Origin: Mauremys mutica | Taxonomy: Eukaryota; Chordata; Testudines; Geoemydidae | Assembly (NCBI RefSeq): GCF_020497125.1 | Contig: NC_059073.1 | Location: forward strand, 16,141,225-16,205,224 | Length of the DNA stretch: 64,000 nt | Direction: 5' to 3' | Part shown: in pieces, positions 1-10,010 of the stretch | How the letters are laid out: every line of letters starts with the position of its first letter | Numbering within the stretch: position 1 is the stretch's first letter | Program-made: the position numbers and the translations under genes | Notes under the pieces: generated by a model | Databases searched by the model: none | What the model saw: the letters and a program-made list of their open reading frames with translations, nothing else | Told to the model about the DNA's origin: nothing

Positions 1-219
1 TGAAAGTTTCAGCTAGTTTTGGATTTGGTTACAAATATTTTTTTCCCAGCTCTGCTATTAATGGGTTCCCTGCTATACTCCTTCTCTATATACTCAGACA
101 AAAATACATCCAAGTCTGGTTCCAAGTTTAGTTCCACAAATGTTTTTGTACCCAAATAGCTGCATGAAGGAGGATGATATATGGTTGTGTGAAAGCAATG
201 AAAAGGGAGATCTTAATAA
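1..219. other. Unassigned left-edge sequence
   Basis: No exon, RNA gene or repeat family was recognised. The stretch is AT-rich and ends at the LTR-like block. It holds the first copy of a 36-bp direct repeat (179-214) whose partner lies on the far side of that block. Confidence 0.4.
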
Positions 220-938
220 ATGTACCCCAGAGTTTGGCAAGGGTTTAAGCTCATATCTAAAAGGGCATGCCTGCCCTGTACGGCCCCTTCTGCCCGGGGT
301 GGCTCTATGGACTCCTGCCTCCCTTTTCCCGTCTGCTCAGGGCCCCTTAGGAAGTCTAGTCCAGATGTTAAAACATTCCCTTTCTGGGGTCCAATTTATT
401 AAGTCCTGCACACAATCTTTCAAAATAGAACTCACACATAGAGTATTCACCCCGGTTTCAAACGAGGCCTAACTCCTTCCTCCCTGAGGGTCTGGCCTCT
501 CTTTAAAGATCCTTGCTCTTGCCCCAATCCCATGCTGGGACAGCCACTCCACCATGAGGGTCTGTCTTGCTGCTCTTCCAGCACCTTTTCACTGGAGTTT
601 GGCCTTCTCTGCCTTTGCCCCAGGCTGCCTTCCCCATGGGTGACTTTCCCCCCTGCTGCTGCAGAACACTTCTTACTCTCTGCAAATTCTGCAGGCATCT
701 GCCAACACCCACCTGCAGCCCCTGCTCTCTCCAGGCCACTTCCTTATCTACCCCAGGCCTGATTGGGTCATTTGACCCATCTGTCTCATGACCTTAATTT
801 GCCCCAACCTGGGGAGGTGAAGTAAGCATGTCACATGTGGACCGAGGCCCCTTTCCTTAAGGAGACAACCACCCTGTGATAATACCATGGCTAACTTTAA
901 TTATATGCTTGTGTGAAAGAAATGAACCGGGAGACCTT
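179..938. repeat. 36-bp direct repeat pair (179-214 and 903-938)
   Basis: The two 36-bp stretches match at 31 positions in the same orientation and share the core TTGTGTGAAAG. They bracket the LTR-like block almost exactly. They are much longer than a retroviral target-site duplication (4-6 bp), so they point to a local duplication or to an element larger than the block itself. Confidence 0.6.
220..886 (-). mobile_element. LTR-like retroelement block, minus strand
   Basis: Read on the minus strand this block has the order expected of a retroviral-type LTR. A TTTAAAG TATA-like box lies near 501-508, and an AATAAA polyadenylation signal (seen as TTTATT at 395-400) follows about 105 bp downstream, with pyrimidine- and GC-rich sequence around both. 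The upstream end, near 884, reads TATCACAGGGTGG. From memory, related blocks are common in turtle genomes. No gag, pol or env reading frame is attached, so a solo LTR or LTR fragment is most likely. The exact ends and a short target duplication could not be set. Confidence 0.45.
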
Positions 939-1450
939 CAGGAATGGGGCTCAGATTTAGATTCTGATTCAGGCAAAGGCTTAATCACATGCATAATTTT
1001 AATTATACTTAAGTCCCATTGAAGCTTATAAGGTCTTGGTTGAGTCAGGGCCATAAATTCCAGTTCACTCATGTAATGGAACATCCAAATTCTACCCCCC
1101 AATAGTTCTCTTCCGGATCTTTTTTTTTATGATACAATGACTGCAGCACTTTTTAGCTTTCTTTACATACTGCCACCTTCTGCCTTCTTTGTTGTTTGGT
1201 ATCATATGCTGCCAGTAATTTAAGTACCATCTAATAAAATGCAAAAACAAAATAAAAGAACCCCCCTCAAGCCCTCAAGATAATAAAATAACATGTACTT
1301 TTCTGTTTTGCATGTTACTAACATAAATAAATAATAAATCTGTAGAAATACACTGTATTGATTTGTGTTGGCCCATTTGGGTTCATATTTAATAATGTCT
1401 TGCATTTCTTTTGTACCCTTATAAACATTGTTTAGTTAAGCTTCAAAAAG
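939..1450. other. Unassigned, AT-rich
   Basis: No reading frame, RNA gene or repeat was recognised. This is the ordinary host sequence into which the nested SINE landed. Confidence 0.4.
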
Positions 1451-1530
1451 GGGGGAGGGTTAGCTCGGTGGTTTGAGAATTGGCTTGCTAAACACAGGGT
1501 TGTGAGTTCAATCCTTGAGGGGACCACTTA
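1451..1530 (+). mobile_element. tRNA-derived SINE, 5' part (CR1-tailed turtle family)
   Basis: The head carries RNA polymerase III promoter elements: an A-box-like TTAGCTCGGTGGTTTGAG and a B-box-like GTGAGTTCAATCC. This is the head of the tortoise PolIII/SINE family, which borrows its 3' tail from CR1. The copy stops abruptly after CCACTTA, where another element is inserted, and resumes at 3343. A minus-strand copy of the same family lies at 47992-48177. Confidence 0.85.
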
Positions 1531-1566
1531 GACCTGGTCTACACTAGGGGGAGGTTCGATCTAAGG

Positions 1567-3073
1567 CAGGGGTCTCAAACTCAAATGACCCCGAGGGCCG
1601 CATGAGGACTAGTGCATTGGCCCGAGGGCCGCATCACTGACACGCCCCCTTGCTGCCCCTGGCCCCACCCCCAATCCACCCCTTCTGTCAGGAGTCTACC
1701 TGTCAGGAGTCTTCCATGAGGCCCCGCCCCTGCCCTGTCTCTTCTCCACCTCCTCCCCTAAGCGCGCGCAGTTTTAATAAATATATACACTCAGTAATGC
1801 ACCTCACTCAAAGGACAAAACACGCACTTAGATTTACTGCCTAAGGCTCTGGGAGGGAGTTTGGGTGGGGGAGGGGGTCTGGATGCAGGCTCTGTGCTCG
1901 ATGCAGGCTCCAGGCTGCGGCAGGGGGTGGGGGTGCAGGCTTTGGGACGGAGTTTGGGGATAGGAGGGAGTGCAGGGGTGAGGGCTGTGGGGCTGAGGGG
2001 TACATGATGCAGGAGGGGGCTCAGGGCTTGGGAAGAGGGTTGGGCTGTGGGGTGAGGGCTGTGGATGAGGGGTTCATGATGCAGGAGGGGGCTCAGGGCT
2101 AGGGAAGAGGGTTGGGCTGTGGGGTGAGGGCTGTGGATGAGGGGTTCATGATGCGAGGGGGCTCAGGGCTAGGGAAGAGGGTTGGGCTGTGGGGTGAGGG
2201 CTGTGGATGAGGGGTTCATGATGTGGGGGCGCTCAGGGCTGGGGCAGAGGATTAGGGTGCGGGGGATGAGGGGTTCATGATGTGGGGGCGCTCAGGGCTG
2301 GGGCAGAGGATTAGGGTGTGGGGGGATGAGGGCTCTGGCTGGGGCTGAGGATTAGGGTGCAGGGGAATGAGGGGTTCATGATGTGGGGGTGCTCAGGGCT
2401 GGGGCTGAGGATTAGGGTGCGGGGGGAATGAGGGCTCTGGCTGGGGCTGAGGGTTTGGGGTTGGAGAGGCTCAGGGTAAGGGAAGCCTGCCTTGCCAGTA
2501 CTGGCGGAGGGCAGGCACTAGGACCCTGCACCCTAATCCTCAGCCCCAGCCAGAGCCCTCATCCCCCCACACCCTAATCCTCTGCCCCAGCCCTGAGCGC
2601 CCCCACATCATGAACCCCTCATCCCCCCGCACCCTAATCCTCTGCCCCAGCCCTGAGCGCTTCCCTTCCCCCCCCCAGCCCGGCCCCGGCGGGTCCCGCT
2701 TCCCTTCCCCCGGCCCGGCCCGGCCCCGGCGGGTCACGCTTTCCCCCCCCCCTTACCCGAGCGCGTCTCCGGCGGTCCCGCTCAGAGCCGCGTGGTGAGG
2801 GGGCGGGGCTGGGAGCTCCACGCTGAGCGCAGCGCTCAGCCCAGAGCTCCCAGCCCCGCCCCCTCCCCACGCGGCTCGGATCGGGGCGGGGCTCAGGCGC
2901 TCGGACGGAGACTCGGCGCTCTATGCGCCGAGGCTCCAGGAGAGGGGCGGAGGCGGGAGCCTCCGCTTTTCTCTTGGGGGCCCCTGCGGAGCTCCCCTGG
3001 GGAGCTCCGCGGGCCGCAGGGAAGAGCTCCGCGGGCCGCATGCGGCCCGCGGGCCGCATGTTTGAGACCCCTG
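1567..3073 (-). mobile_element. Non-autonomous hAT element, 1507 bp
   Basis: Ends are CAGGGGTCTCAAAC and its exact complement GTTTGAGACCCCTG. The flanks carry a perfect 8-bp target duplication, ATCTAAGG (1559-1566 and 3074-3081), the hAT signature. The ends and the stretch near 1762-1880 match, in reverse, the copy at 19874-21481, so this is the same family. It lacks the transposase frame: sequence near the right end of the longer copy is joined directly to the sequence just upstream of its start codon. The rest is GC-rich, with a G-rich tandem repeat and CpG-rich inverted repeats near 2800-2870. It sits inside the Harbinger-like MITE. Confidence 0.92.
1990..2460. repeat. G-rich minisatellite inside the hAT (about 72-bp unit)
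   Basis: The landmark CATGATG recurs with first-base spacings of about 72, 72, 70, 59 and 101 bp. Units are built of GGGCTGTGGGGTGAGGGCT, GAGGGGTTCATGATG and GCTCAGGGCT-like blocks. The longer sister element has only short C-rich echoes of this, so the array expanded in this copy or sublineage. Runs of three or more G every few bases make quadruplex formation plausible on this strand. Confidence 0.8.
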
Positions 3074-3242
3074 ATCTAAGGTATGCAACTTCAGCTACGC
3101 GAATAGCATAGCTGAAGTCGAAGTACCTTAGTTTGAATTACTTACCCATCCTCACGGCGTGGGATCGACGTCCGCGGCTCCCCCGTCGACTCCGCCACTG
3201 CCGTTCGCGGTGGTGGAGTTCCAGAGTCGACGGGAGCGCATT

Positions 3243-3291
3243 CGGAGTTCGATATATCGCGTCTAGATGAGACGCGATATATCGAACTCCG
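3243..3291. repeat. Perfect 22-bp inverted repeat (hairpin) in the MITE
   Basis: Arms at 3243-3264 and 3270-3291 are exact reverse complements around a 5-base loop (AGATG). The arm core is GATATATCGCGTCT. It is the strongest palindrome in the MITE and would form a stable hairpin or cruciform. A second, weaker palindrome (TTCAGCTA / TAGCTGAA) lies near 3089-3117. Confidence 0.9.
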
Positions 3292-3342
3292 AGAAATCGA
3301 TTGCTACCCGCCGATATGGCGGGTAGTGAAGACGTACCCTCA

Positions 3343-3445
3343 GGGATCTGTGGCAAAAATTGGTCCTGCTAGCAAATGCAGGGGGCTGGACTTGATGACC
3401 TTTCAAGGTCCCTTCCAGTTCTAGGAGATTGGTATATCTCTAATA
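3343..3445 (+). mobile_element. tRNA-derived SINE, 3' part
   Basis: This resumes the SINE broken at 1530. The tail contains CTTGATGACCTTTCAAGG, GGTCCCTTCCAGTTCTA and GATTGGTATATCTC, the CR1-like 3' end of the turtle SINE. It ends in a short TAA-type repeat. Removing 1531-3342 gives one continuous SINE of about 180-190 bp. Confidence 0.85.
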
Positions 3446-3451
3446 ATAATA

Positions 3452-3600
3452 ATCCTTACATTATCCTATTTTACAGATGGGAAAAATGAGGCACAAAGAA
3501 GCAAAGAGGCCTTTTTGAGGTCATGCAGGAAATGCATGGTATGAACAGGAAATTCCCTAGGTTTTCTGATGCTCAGTCCTGAGTTCTAATCTCAAGACCT
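3452..3600 (-). mobile_element. MIR-like CORE-SINE fragment, minus strand
   Basis: The minus strand reads with the familiar MIR phrasing: a cue that capital words such as CCCATTTTTC and TCTGTAAAAT give the cytosine-rich middle, followed by a poly-T/TAA end. On the plus strand this appears as TTTTACAGATGGGAAAAATG and AAATGAGGCACAAAGAAGC. It is old and diverged. Confidence 0.6.
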
Positions 3601-4109
3601 TTCTTCACCCTGACACATGGTGATTCCTGACCGTCTTCCATTATGTTCATTTTTCACTGACATTAAAGCTATTGACTCAGTCCCATCCAGTGTCCCCAAG
3701 GGGAGTAGGGGGCTAGAGGGGCTTGTAGGATAATTAGTTAACTTTCCACCTTTTCAGAACAGAGTTCAAATGTGGACCACATGTGAACTGTGTTTGAGCT
3801 ACGCAATATCAATGGCAAGAGGGAATTAGTGGTAAGATATGGACATCAGCTGGTTTTTTTCAGGACAGGGCACACTTCTGCAGTCTTTACTAAAGAGAAC
3901 AATCCTGAATCATGCAACAATCCCATTGAACTTTACAAAGTTCCTGAACTCCTGTGAGTAATGGTTCCAGAAGCATCACCAAAGACTACAGAATATCATT
4001 GATTACTCTTTATGCTGCTAATATGTTCTTACTGGAAGTGGATTGAGACAATTAAATTGAGGCTGGACAGAGGGAGCGATCATGTATGGGAAGGGTGGCT
4101 GGATTAGAC
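3601..4109. other. Unassigned
   Basis: No feature was recognised between the MIR-like fragment and the old hAT. Confidence 0.4.
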
Positions 4110-4644
4110 CAATGTCTCTGAACTTTTCCAGACTACTGTACCCCTTTCAGGAGTCTGATTTGTCTTGTGTACCTCAAGTTTCACCTCACTTAAAAAACTA
4201 CCTGCTTACAAAATCAGACATAAAAATACAAAAGTGACACAGCACGCCGTTACTGAAATTGCTCACTTTCTCATTTTTACCATGTAATTATAAAATAAAA
4301 TTGGAATATAAATATTGTACTTACATTTCAGTGTATAGGATATAAAGCAGTATAAACAAATCATTGTACGAAATGTTAGTTTGTACTGACTTCGCTAGTG
4401 CTTTTTCATGTAGCCTTTTGTAAAACTAGGCAAATATCTAGATGAGTTGATGTATCCCATCGAAGACCTCTGCATGCCACCAGGGTAGGGTGACCAGATG
4501 TCCCGATTTTATAGGGACAGTCCCGATTTTGGGGTCTTTTTCTTATATAGGCTCCTATTACCCCCCACCCCATCCTGATTTTTCACATTTGCTGTCTGGT
4601 CACCCTATGCCCAGGGTACGCATATCCCTGGTTGAGAACCACTG
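4110..4644 (-). mobile_element. Old non-autonomous hAT with AT-rich interior
   Basis: The right end GGTTGAGAACCACTG is the complement of the classic CAGTGGTTCTCAACC hAT terminus. The left end CAATGTCTCTGAAC is a decayed version. The flanks GATTAGAC (4102-4109) and GACTGGAC (4645-4652) match at 6 of 8 bases with two transitions, consistent with an aged 8-bp duplication. The AT-rich interior (TAAGCAGGTAG, ACTTTTGTATTTTTATG on the minus strand) is one I recall as a known reptile hAT family. A 120-bp MITE is inserted at 4486-4610. Confidence 0.75.
4486..4610. mobile_element. Small inverted-repeat MITE, about 122 bp
   Basis: The ends TAGGGTGACCAGATG and CTGGTCACCCTA are inverted repeats of about 12 bp. 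CCAGGGTA occurs on both sides (4480-4487 and 4611-4618), an 8-bp direct repeat, although its last two bases overlap the left end and the right side has extra bases, so the exact boundary is uncertain. The interior mentions CCCGATTTTATAGGGACAG-type half-palindromes. The family is common in reptile DNA; its superfamily is not settled here. Confidence 0.75.
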
Positions 4645-5655
4645 GACTGGACCATTTTAGGAGGTGTTTTCCATCTCTGATCTATACAATGCAATGATAT
4701 TCTACATGACCCTTACCTGCATATCTGGTGGCTTCTTTTAACTGTATGTTTACGGTGTGTTTTCCTGTACTGTTTCTTACCTTGCCGTCATTTACAGCTG
4801 GAGAATGAACACAAACATATAATGTACCACTTTCTGGTTCAGGCATCTCTTTGTTAAAATGTTGCCCCTTGAAGGCTTGTTGTGAAATATGAAAGCCACA
4901 CGTTGGTAGTGTTCTTTTGCGCTACTTTCATTTTCTTTACTGGAGTGAAATATGCTGTATAGATTGTACGTTTCTGTGCTAATCGTCAGCAGCTGTTCAT
5001 AATTGTCTCTCAGTTACAGGTGCAGCAGCTTGGTACTTGTGCTGTAGGCCTGCAATATGCTCGTCTAACACAGTTCAGCAACAGAAGTTGAGTTTCCTCC
5101 TTTGCAAAGGGTCTAGGAATTCATATGTAAGGACTCCAAAGGGAGAGACAACATAATTCTCTTTGACGTCTCACTTTTTAAGGTGAATCAGATACACAGA
5201 GTTAGATAATAGGCAGTGCTAGTCATGATTGGTTAAGAACTGCACACATCCTATTATTTTTATCACTCATCCTGGCCAGCTTGTTGCGTTGTTGGTATCA
5301 TCCAACTGCTTTGGCTTGTTTTGGGGCTCCGAGTCAGGAAAGTAGGAAAGTACTTAAGTATAAGCTGCATGAGCTCTATCATCTCTGCTGATCAGGAAGT
5401 GGTCATGACATGCAGCACAATGACAAGCAGGAATAACCTACAAGGACGTACCAATGTGCTGTGGTAATGAGTGCATTAGAAAAATGATAGATAGCTGATA
5501 TGTGTGGTCTCCAGCTCTCCAGAAGTACGTGAGGTCATCTTTGATGGTAAATCCCACAGAATATCACTGACCAGTTCTTTACTGTGGATTGAGTGGATCC
5601 ATCTGAAACTCAAGCAGGGTTCTGTGGCACACAGAGGGATTTGAACTACAGTATG
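4645..5655. other. Unassigned
   Basis: About 1 kb of mixed-composition sequence. I see no coding frame with recognisable content, no RNA gene and no repeat end. Confidence 0.4.
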
Positions 5656-5663
5656 ACTTAGAG

Positions 5664-6345
5664 CAGTGGCTTCAAAACTATTTTTCTGGTGACCCAGATG
5701 AAGAAAATGGTTGATGTCCACAACCCAGTGGAGCTGGGGATGAGGGGTTTGGGGTGTGGGAGGGAGCTCAGGGTGTGGGGGTGAGGGCTGTGGGGTGGGG
5801 CCAGGAATGAGGGGTTCAGGGTGTGGGAGGGGGCTCCTGGCTGGGGCAGGATGTTATGGTGTGGGAGGGGGTCAGGGTCCTGGGCTGGGGATTCTGGAGT
5901 GTGTCCAGGGATGAGGGGTTTGAGGTGCAGGAGGGGGCTCCGTGTTTGGTGAGGGGCTCAGGTTGGGGCAGGGGGTTGGGGTGCAGGCTTACCTCCAGCA
6001 GCTCCCAATCAGCAGCCAGCAGGAGGTCCAGATCCTAGGTGTAGGTGTGTAAGTGGCTCTGTGTGGCTCTCGCCTGCAGACACCCCCCTGCCCAGCCCCC
6101 CAGTGGCTGGGATCAGGTGCTTGGGGTGGGGGAAGCACCCAGAGCCCCATTCCCCACCTCCCCCCACGCCTAGGAGCCTGAGCTGCTACTGGATGCTTCT
6201 GGGGAGCTGCACGGTGTCAGAACACATAGGGACTACTCGTTTTTACTGGCCGGCCGCTAGGGTCCCTGGGTGCTGAGCAAGGTGACCCAGTGCCTTGTAT
6301 TCCATGACCCAGTACTGGGTCATGACCCAAACTTTGAAAACCACT
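5664..6345. mobile_element. Non-autonomous hAT, 682 bp, G-rich interior
   Basis: Ends are CAGTGGCTTCAAAAC and GAAAACCACTG. The flanks ACTTAGAG (5656-5663) and CCTTAGAG (6346-6353) match at 7 of 8. The G-rich left half (GGGATGAGGGGTTTGGGG type) resembles the minisatellite of the hAT at 1567-3073, although the ends place it in a different family. The open frames crossing it are by-products of biased composition. Confidence 0.85.
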
Positions 6346-6354
6346 GCCTTAGAG

Positions 6355-6600
6355 AAGGGATGGGCAACCTTTGGCACATGGCCCATCAGGGAAATCTGCT
6401 GTTGGGCCAGGACGGTTTCTTTACCTGCAACATCCGCAAGTTTGGCCGATCGCAGCTCCCACTGGCCACGGTTCACCGTTCCAGGCCAATGGGGGCTATG
6501 GGAAGTGGTGCGGGCCGAGGGATGTGCTGGCTGCCGCTTCCCGCAGCCCTACTGGCTTGGAATGGCAAACCATGACCAGTGGGAGCTGTGATCGGCCAAA
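6355..6600. mobile_element. hAT fragment, left end only
   Basis: GGGATGGGCAACCTTTGGCA followed by CATGGCCCATCAGGG is the left end of a common reptile hAT (GGTGGGCAACC type). The interior contains inverted CCCACTGGCC / GACCAGTGGGAGC motifs. No right end or target duplication is present; the copy stops near 6600. It starts immediately beyond the target duplication of the preceding hAT. Confidence 0.6.
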
Positions 6601-8011
6601 TTAAATAATCAGAATCCTTCTTAAGATCTATTCACCCTACCTATTACAAGCCTGTTCCTATTGAGGTTAATTGGACATGGACCTTTGCCATGGACCCCAA
6701 TGAGATGAGTCTTGGGTTCCCCCAAGTTGTTAATATGTTTTTTACTAAGGACAACTCACCCACATGTACTGCACAACAACCTCCCTGCCAAATCTACTTG
6801 TGGGAGAAGGGAAGAAACTTACATATTTTATTTAAAGATTTGTAACCTTCTGTGATTGATTGATTGATTGATGTGGGTGGTGCAGGTTCATGACTTTTAG
6901 TTAGTATTGTAACATTGTAAAAAATTGACCAGACTATTTCGTGCTTTTGGTGTTGGTGATAATAATAAACACAGGACTTTGCACCTCTACACCCCTTTTT
7001 ATCTGTGATTCTCAAGGCACTTGACAAAGACGAATGATAGATTCAGACTCCCTGTCCGTTGCTTTCCCCAGCCTGCATTGTCAGCTCTATAGAACACACA
7101 CATACAGTCAGATTACAAGGTGCTTGTCACCAGGGCAGCTAAAATTCACGTTGTTGATTTAAATTACAGCCTGGCCTCCTATGCCCCAAGGCAGGGAGTG
7201 GGGGATGCACCTCCTCCTGCCTTCCCCCAAGGGATGACAGATTTAATCCCCATGTTGGGGGCACCATGGGGGTACTGATAGCTGCTATTATCCAGAGTGT
7301 GCACTGAATCAGAGTAATCACTGACCACCCTACCCACACCTCCATCCACGACCACTTCAGGGGCTGGGCTGACCAGCAGATGTTGCTGAGGATGTATATT
7401 GCCACAGTACCCTCTCCTGGACGACTTTCCTCTTCTGGAGAGCCTCCACCAGAGGTCTGTATTGGCTTCCTCCAGCTTCGACCCAAAGATGCATCTTCCA
7501 CAATAAGGCTCATTCCATTGGCTCGGGGTGTAATTTTCAGCCAGTTTACTCATCACCATTAATCACATCCTTAAACTTAAATCTTCCTCTCTGTCAATAA
7601 GAAGTAAAGAACTGGATTAATAGCTCAAAGAGAGGTCTAACGGCTAATAAATATTCTTCATTCCATTATCTGTCAGAGGATAGAACTGATATATTGTGGT
7701 TGCCCATAAAATTACAACTACCCAATGCAGCAGCAGCAGCTTTAATGGAAGCCAGGTACCATTTAATGAGCAAGGAGGAAGAAATCATTTCAGTCTATTA
7801 GTGCCCAAAGGGCTTTATTCATTATAATACTGAGGAAAGGGAGGTATCAGAGGAGAAAGCCAAAGAAACACATAATGTTTAGAAGGAAGATGAAAATCAG
7901 CTGCCATCTTAGAACAGGGCCAAAGCATGAGCTGGATGAAGTGTGAGTTGCACATTATCATTCCTCATTTATCTTTGCTTTGCCTTTTTTTTTCTTTTTC
8001 TTTCTTTTTTG
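6601..8011. other. Unassigned, with a (TGAT)n tract at 6853-6872
   Basis: The tetranucleotide TGAT is repeated about five times at 6853-6872. A CAG run (7728-7740) and a T-rich tract (7985-8011) are the other simple repeats. Open frames near 7139-7560 overlap on both strands, encode nothing recognisable, and have no splice context I can defend. The 7570-7900 part is AT-rich and free of known repeats. Confidence 0.45.
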
Positions 8012-8480
8012 GTCTCATAGACTCAGAGACTTAAGGTCAGAAGGGACCATTATGGTCATCTACTCTGACCTCCTGCACAATGCAGGCCACAGAACTCACC
8101 CACTCACTCCTGTAACAACCCCCTAACCTATGTCCGAGTTACTGAAGTCCTCAAATCATGGTTTAAAGACCTCAAGGTGCAGAGAATCCTCCAACAAGTG
8201 ACCCGTGCCCCATGCTGCAGAGGAAGGCGAAAAACCTCCAGGGCCTCTGCCAATCTGCCCTGGAGGAAAATTCCTTCCCGACCCCAAATATGGCGATCAG
8301 TTAAACCCTGAGCATGTGGGCAAGACTCACCAGCCAGCACCCAGGAAGGAATTCTCTGTAGTAACTCAGATCCCACCCCATCTAACATCCCATCACAGAC
8401 CATTGGGCATATTTACCTGCTAATAATCAAAGATCACTTAATTGCCAAAATTAGGCTATCTCATCATACCATCCCCTCCA
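8012..8480 (-). mobile_element. CR1 LINE 3' end, minus strand
   Basis: The plus strand shows AGACTTAAGGTCAGAAGGG, ACCATTATGGTCATCTA and CTGACCTCCTGCACAATGCA, the complement of the CR1 3' untranslated region. The body continues through CTGGAGGAAAATTCCTTCCC and GGCTATCTCATCATACCATC. No intact reading frame remains. The 3' end of the LINE lies at the low-coordinate side. Confidence 0.85.
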
Positions 8481-10002
8481 ATGGTCATGCATTTATAATT
8501 AGGCATCAAACGTTCTTATAATTGGCTGCAAATTCTCTTGACATGCCAGGATTTCCTTTCAGGCACCCTGACAACATTAGAGAGAGAAAATCAGACTGGA
8601 TCTACAGGGTCATTAGCCATCACTGGAGGCATCATAAATAACCCCATCATGAAAATGAGGATTAGTAATGTTTTTTTTTCTCTTCTGAAACTTGCTGGAA
8701 ACAACACAGAGAGACGGATAGGCGGGAGCAGAGGGGGAACCCAACGAGAAGTCAAAGTAATTTAGGAGATGGATAGTGTATAGGAAGTGTCATTTTAAAA
8801 ATACCACAACAGCATGAAAGCCAGTCTAGGATCTAAAATTCCATCATCCATCTGTCACTAATTAAAAAGAATGTCAAAGAACATATGGCCATGGAACTAT
8901 AGGGAGTTAAAAAAGAAAATCAAAGGAGCTACATTAACTGTGCACCTAAACAACACTGTTTCCGTTAAGTGCTTGACAAATACTCCAAAAGAGGGGAAAA
9001 TACCTTGAAAGGAAGACCACACAGATCTCTTCTGACAAGCTACTTTTATGTTCCTTTCCAGGTGTAACTATATATCTTCACCTTTGGCATTGTCATTATT
9101 ACTCACGGAGTAACCTAATCAGGTTTTTATCAGGCTCTTGTCAGCCACCCTTCTGTTGATAGAGGACTTTGGGACATTCCATATAAATATTTAAGTAATG
9201 CATATTATAAATGTCCAAAGTAAATTGAAGCAGCAAATAAACCCCCCTTATTAAAAACATCAGGTAGATCTGCTGGGAAGGGGCAAGCTTATCCTTGTGG
9301 TATACTGTACATAATTGTTTTCTGCGAATATTATCCTTTTATAAATGTGTTTTGTTGTTCTTCATTACCCCTAAAATTGAATGAATTTCCTATTAACACA
9401 ATCATAATTGCCCTTCTCCGTGTCATCCCATTAAACCCATCATTAAAGTATATGTTTGCAGAAAGAGAAAACATTCTTACTTTTTCAGCAATAATAGTCT
9501 CTATGCCTTACAGATTAAACAGATAGCAATAGAGAGAGTGTCTGATAATTCGGCATAATAAATAACACAGTGTTGAAAGTATTAGACTAGAAATAAGAAA
9601 TGAAATATTCTTTTTTATTACCACTTATCATTTATTGAGTCTAATTCAATAGCCACCTATAATGTTTTGTTTTTTAGTACTTTGCATAATGTTTTTACAT
9701 CATAATCATATCTTCATCATAATTCAATCATATTGCATTGTGACAATGTTCTGCAGTTTATCTGGTTTTGCTTTGCCTCCTCAAATTTATTGTCGCTACC
9801 GGCCTTATCCTACACTTATTACATACTCCTTCAGAGATCTTACCTCTGATTCTCATTGATGCTGAGTTCTCTGTGCACTGCCAGAGTGATATAAAGGGGC
9901 CTTCATGTAAATAAAAATGAGGGCCTCATAGGGCCTCCTGCCTAGCACACGTCAGAGATTTCACACCGTGATTCCTGCTTCTAGCCCAATAGCTTGTGGA
10001 TG
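8481..10002. other. Unassigned, AT-rich, repeat-poor
   Basis: About 1.5 kb without a recognised repeat, exon or RNA gene. It is one of the longer repeat-poor islands in the window and therefore a place to test for conserved non-coding sequence. Confidence 0.4.
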
Positions 10003-10010
10003 AACTAGTA

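Larger units (their letters stand above)
1531..3339. mobile_element. Harbinger-like MITE, split by a hAT
   Basis: Two pieces (1531-1566 and 3082-3339, plus one copy of the hAT target duplication) join into an element of about 300 bp. The left end GACCTGGTCTACACTAG and the right end, reverse-complemented GGGTACGTCTTCACTACC, are imperfect inverted repeats. It sits inside the SINE with a 3-bp duplication, TTA (1528-1530) and TCA (3340-3342), one transition apart. A 3-bp T-N-A duplication fits PIF/Harbinger elements. The interior holds internal palindromes and no coding frame. The superfamily is inferred from duplication size only. Confidence 0.65.

Noticed and set aside
2640..3060. CpG-island promoter of a host gene
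   Set aside because: The GC- and CpG-rich stretch is entirely inside a hAT with defined ends and target duplication; no exon or transcript start is adjacent.
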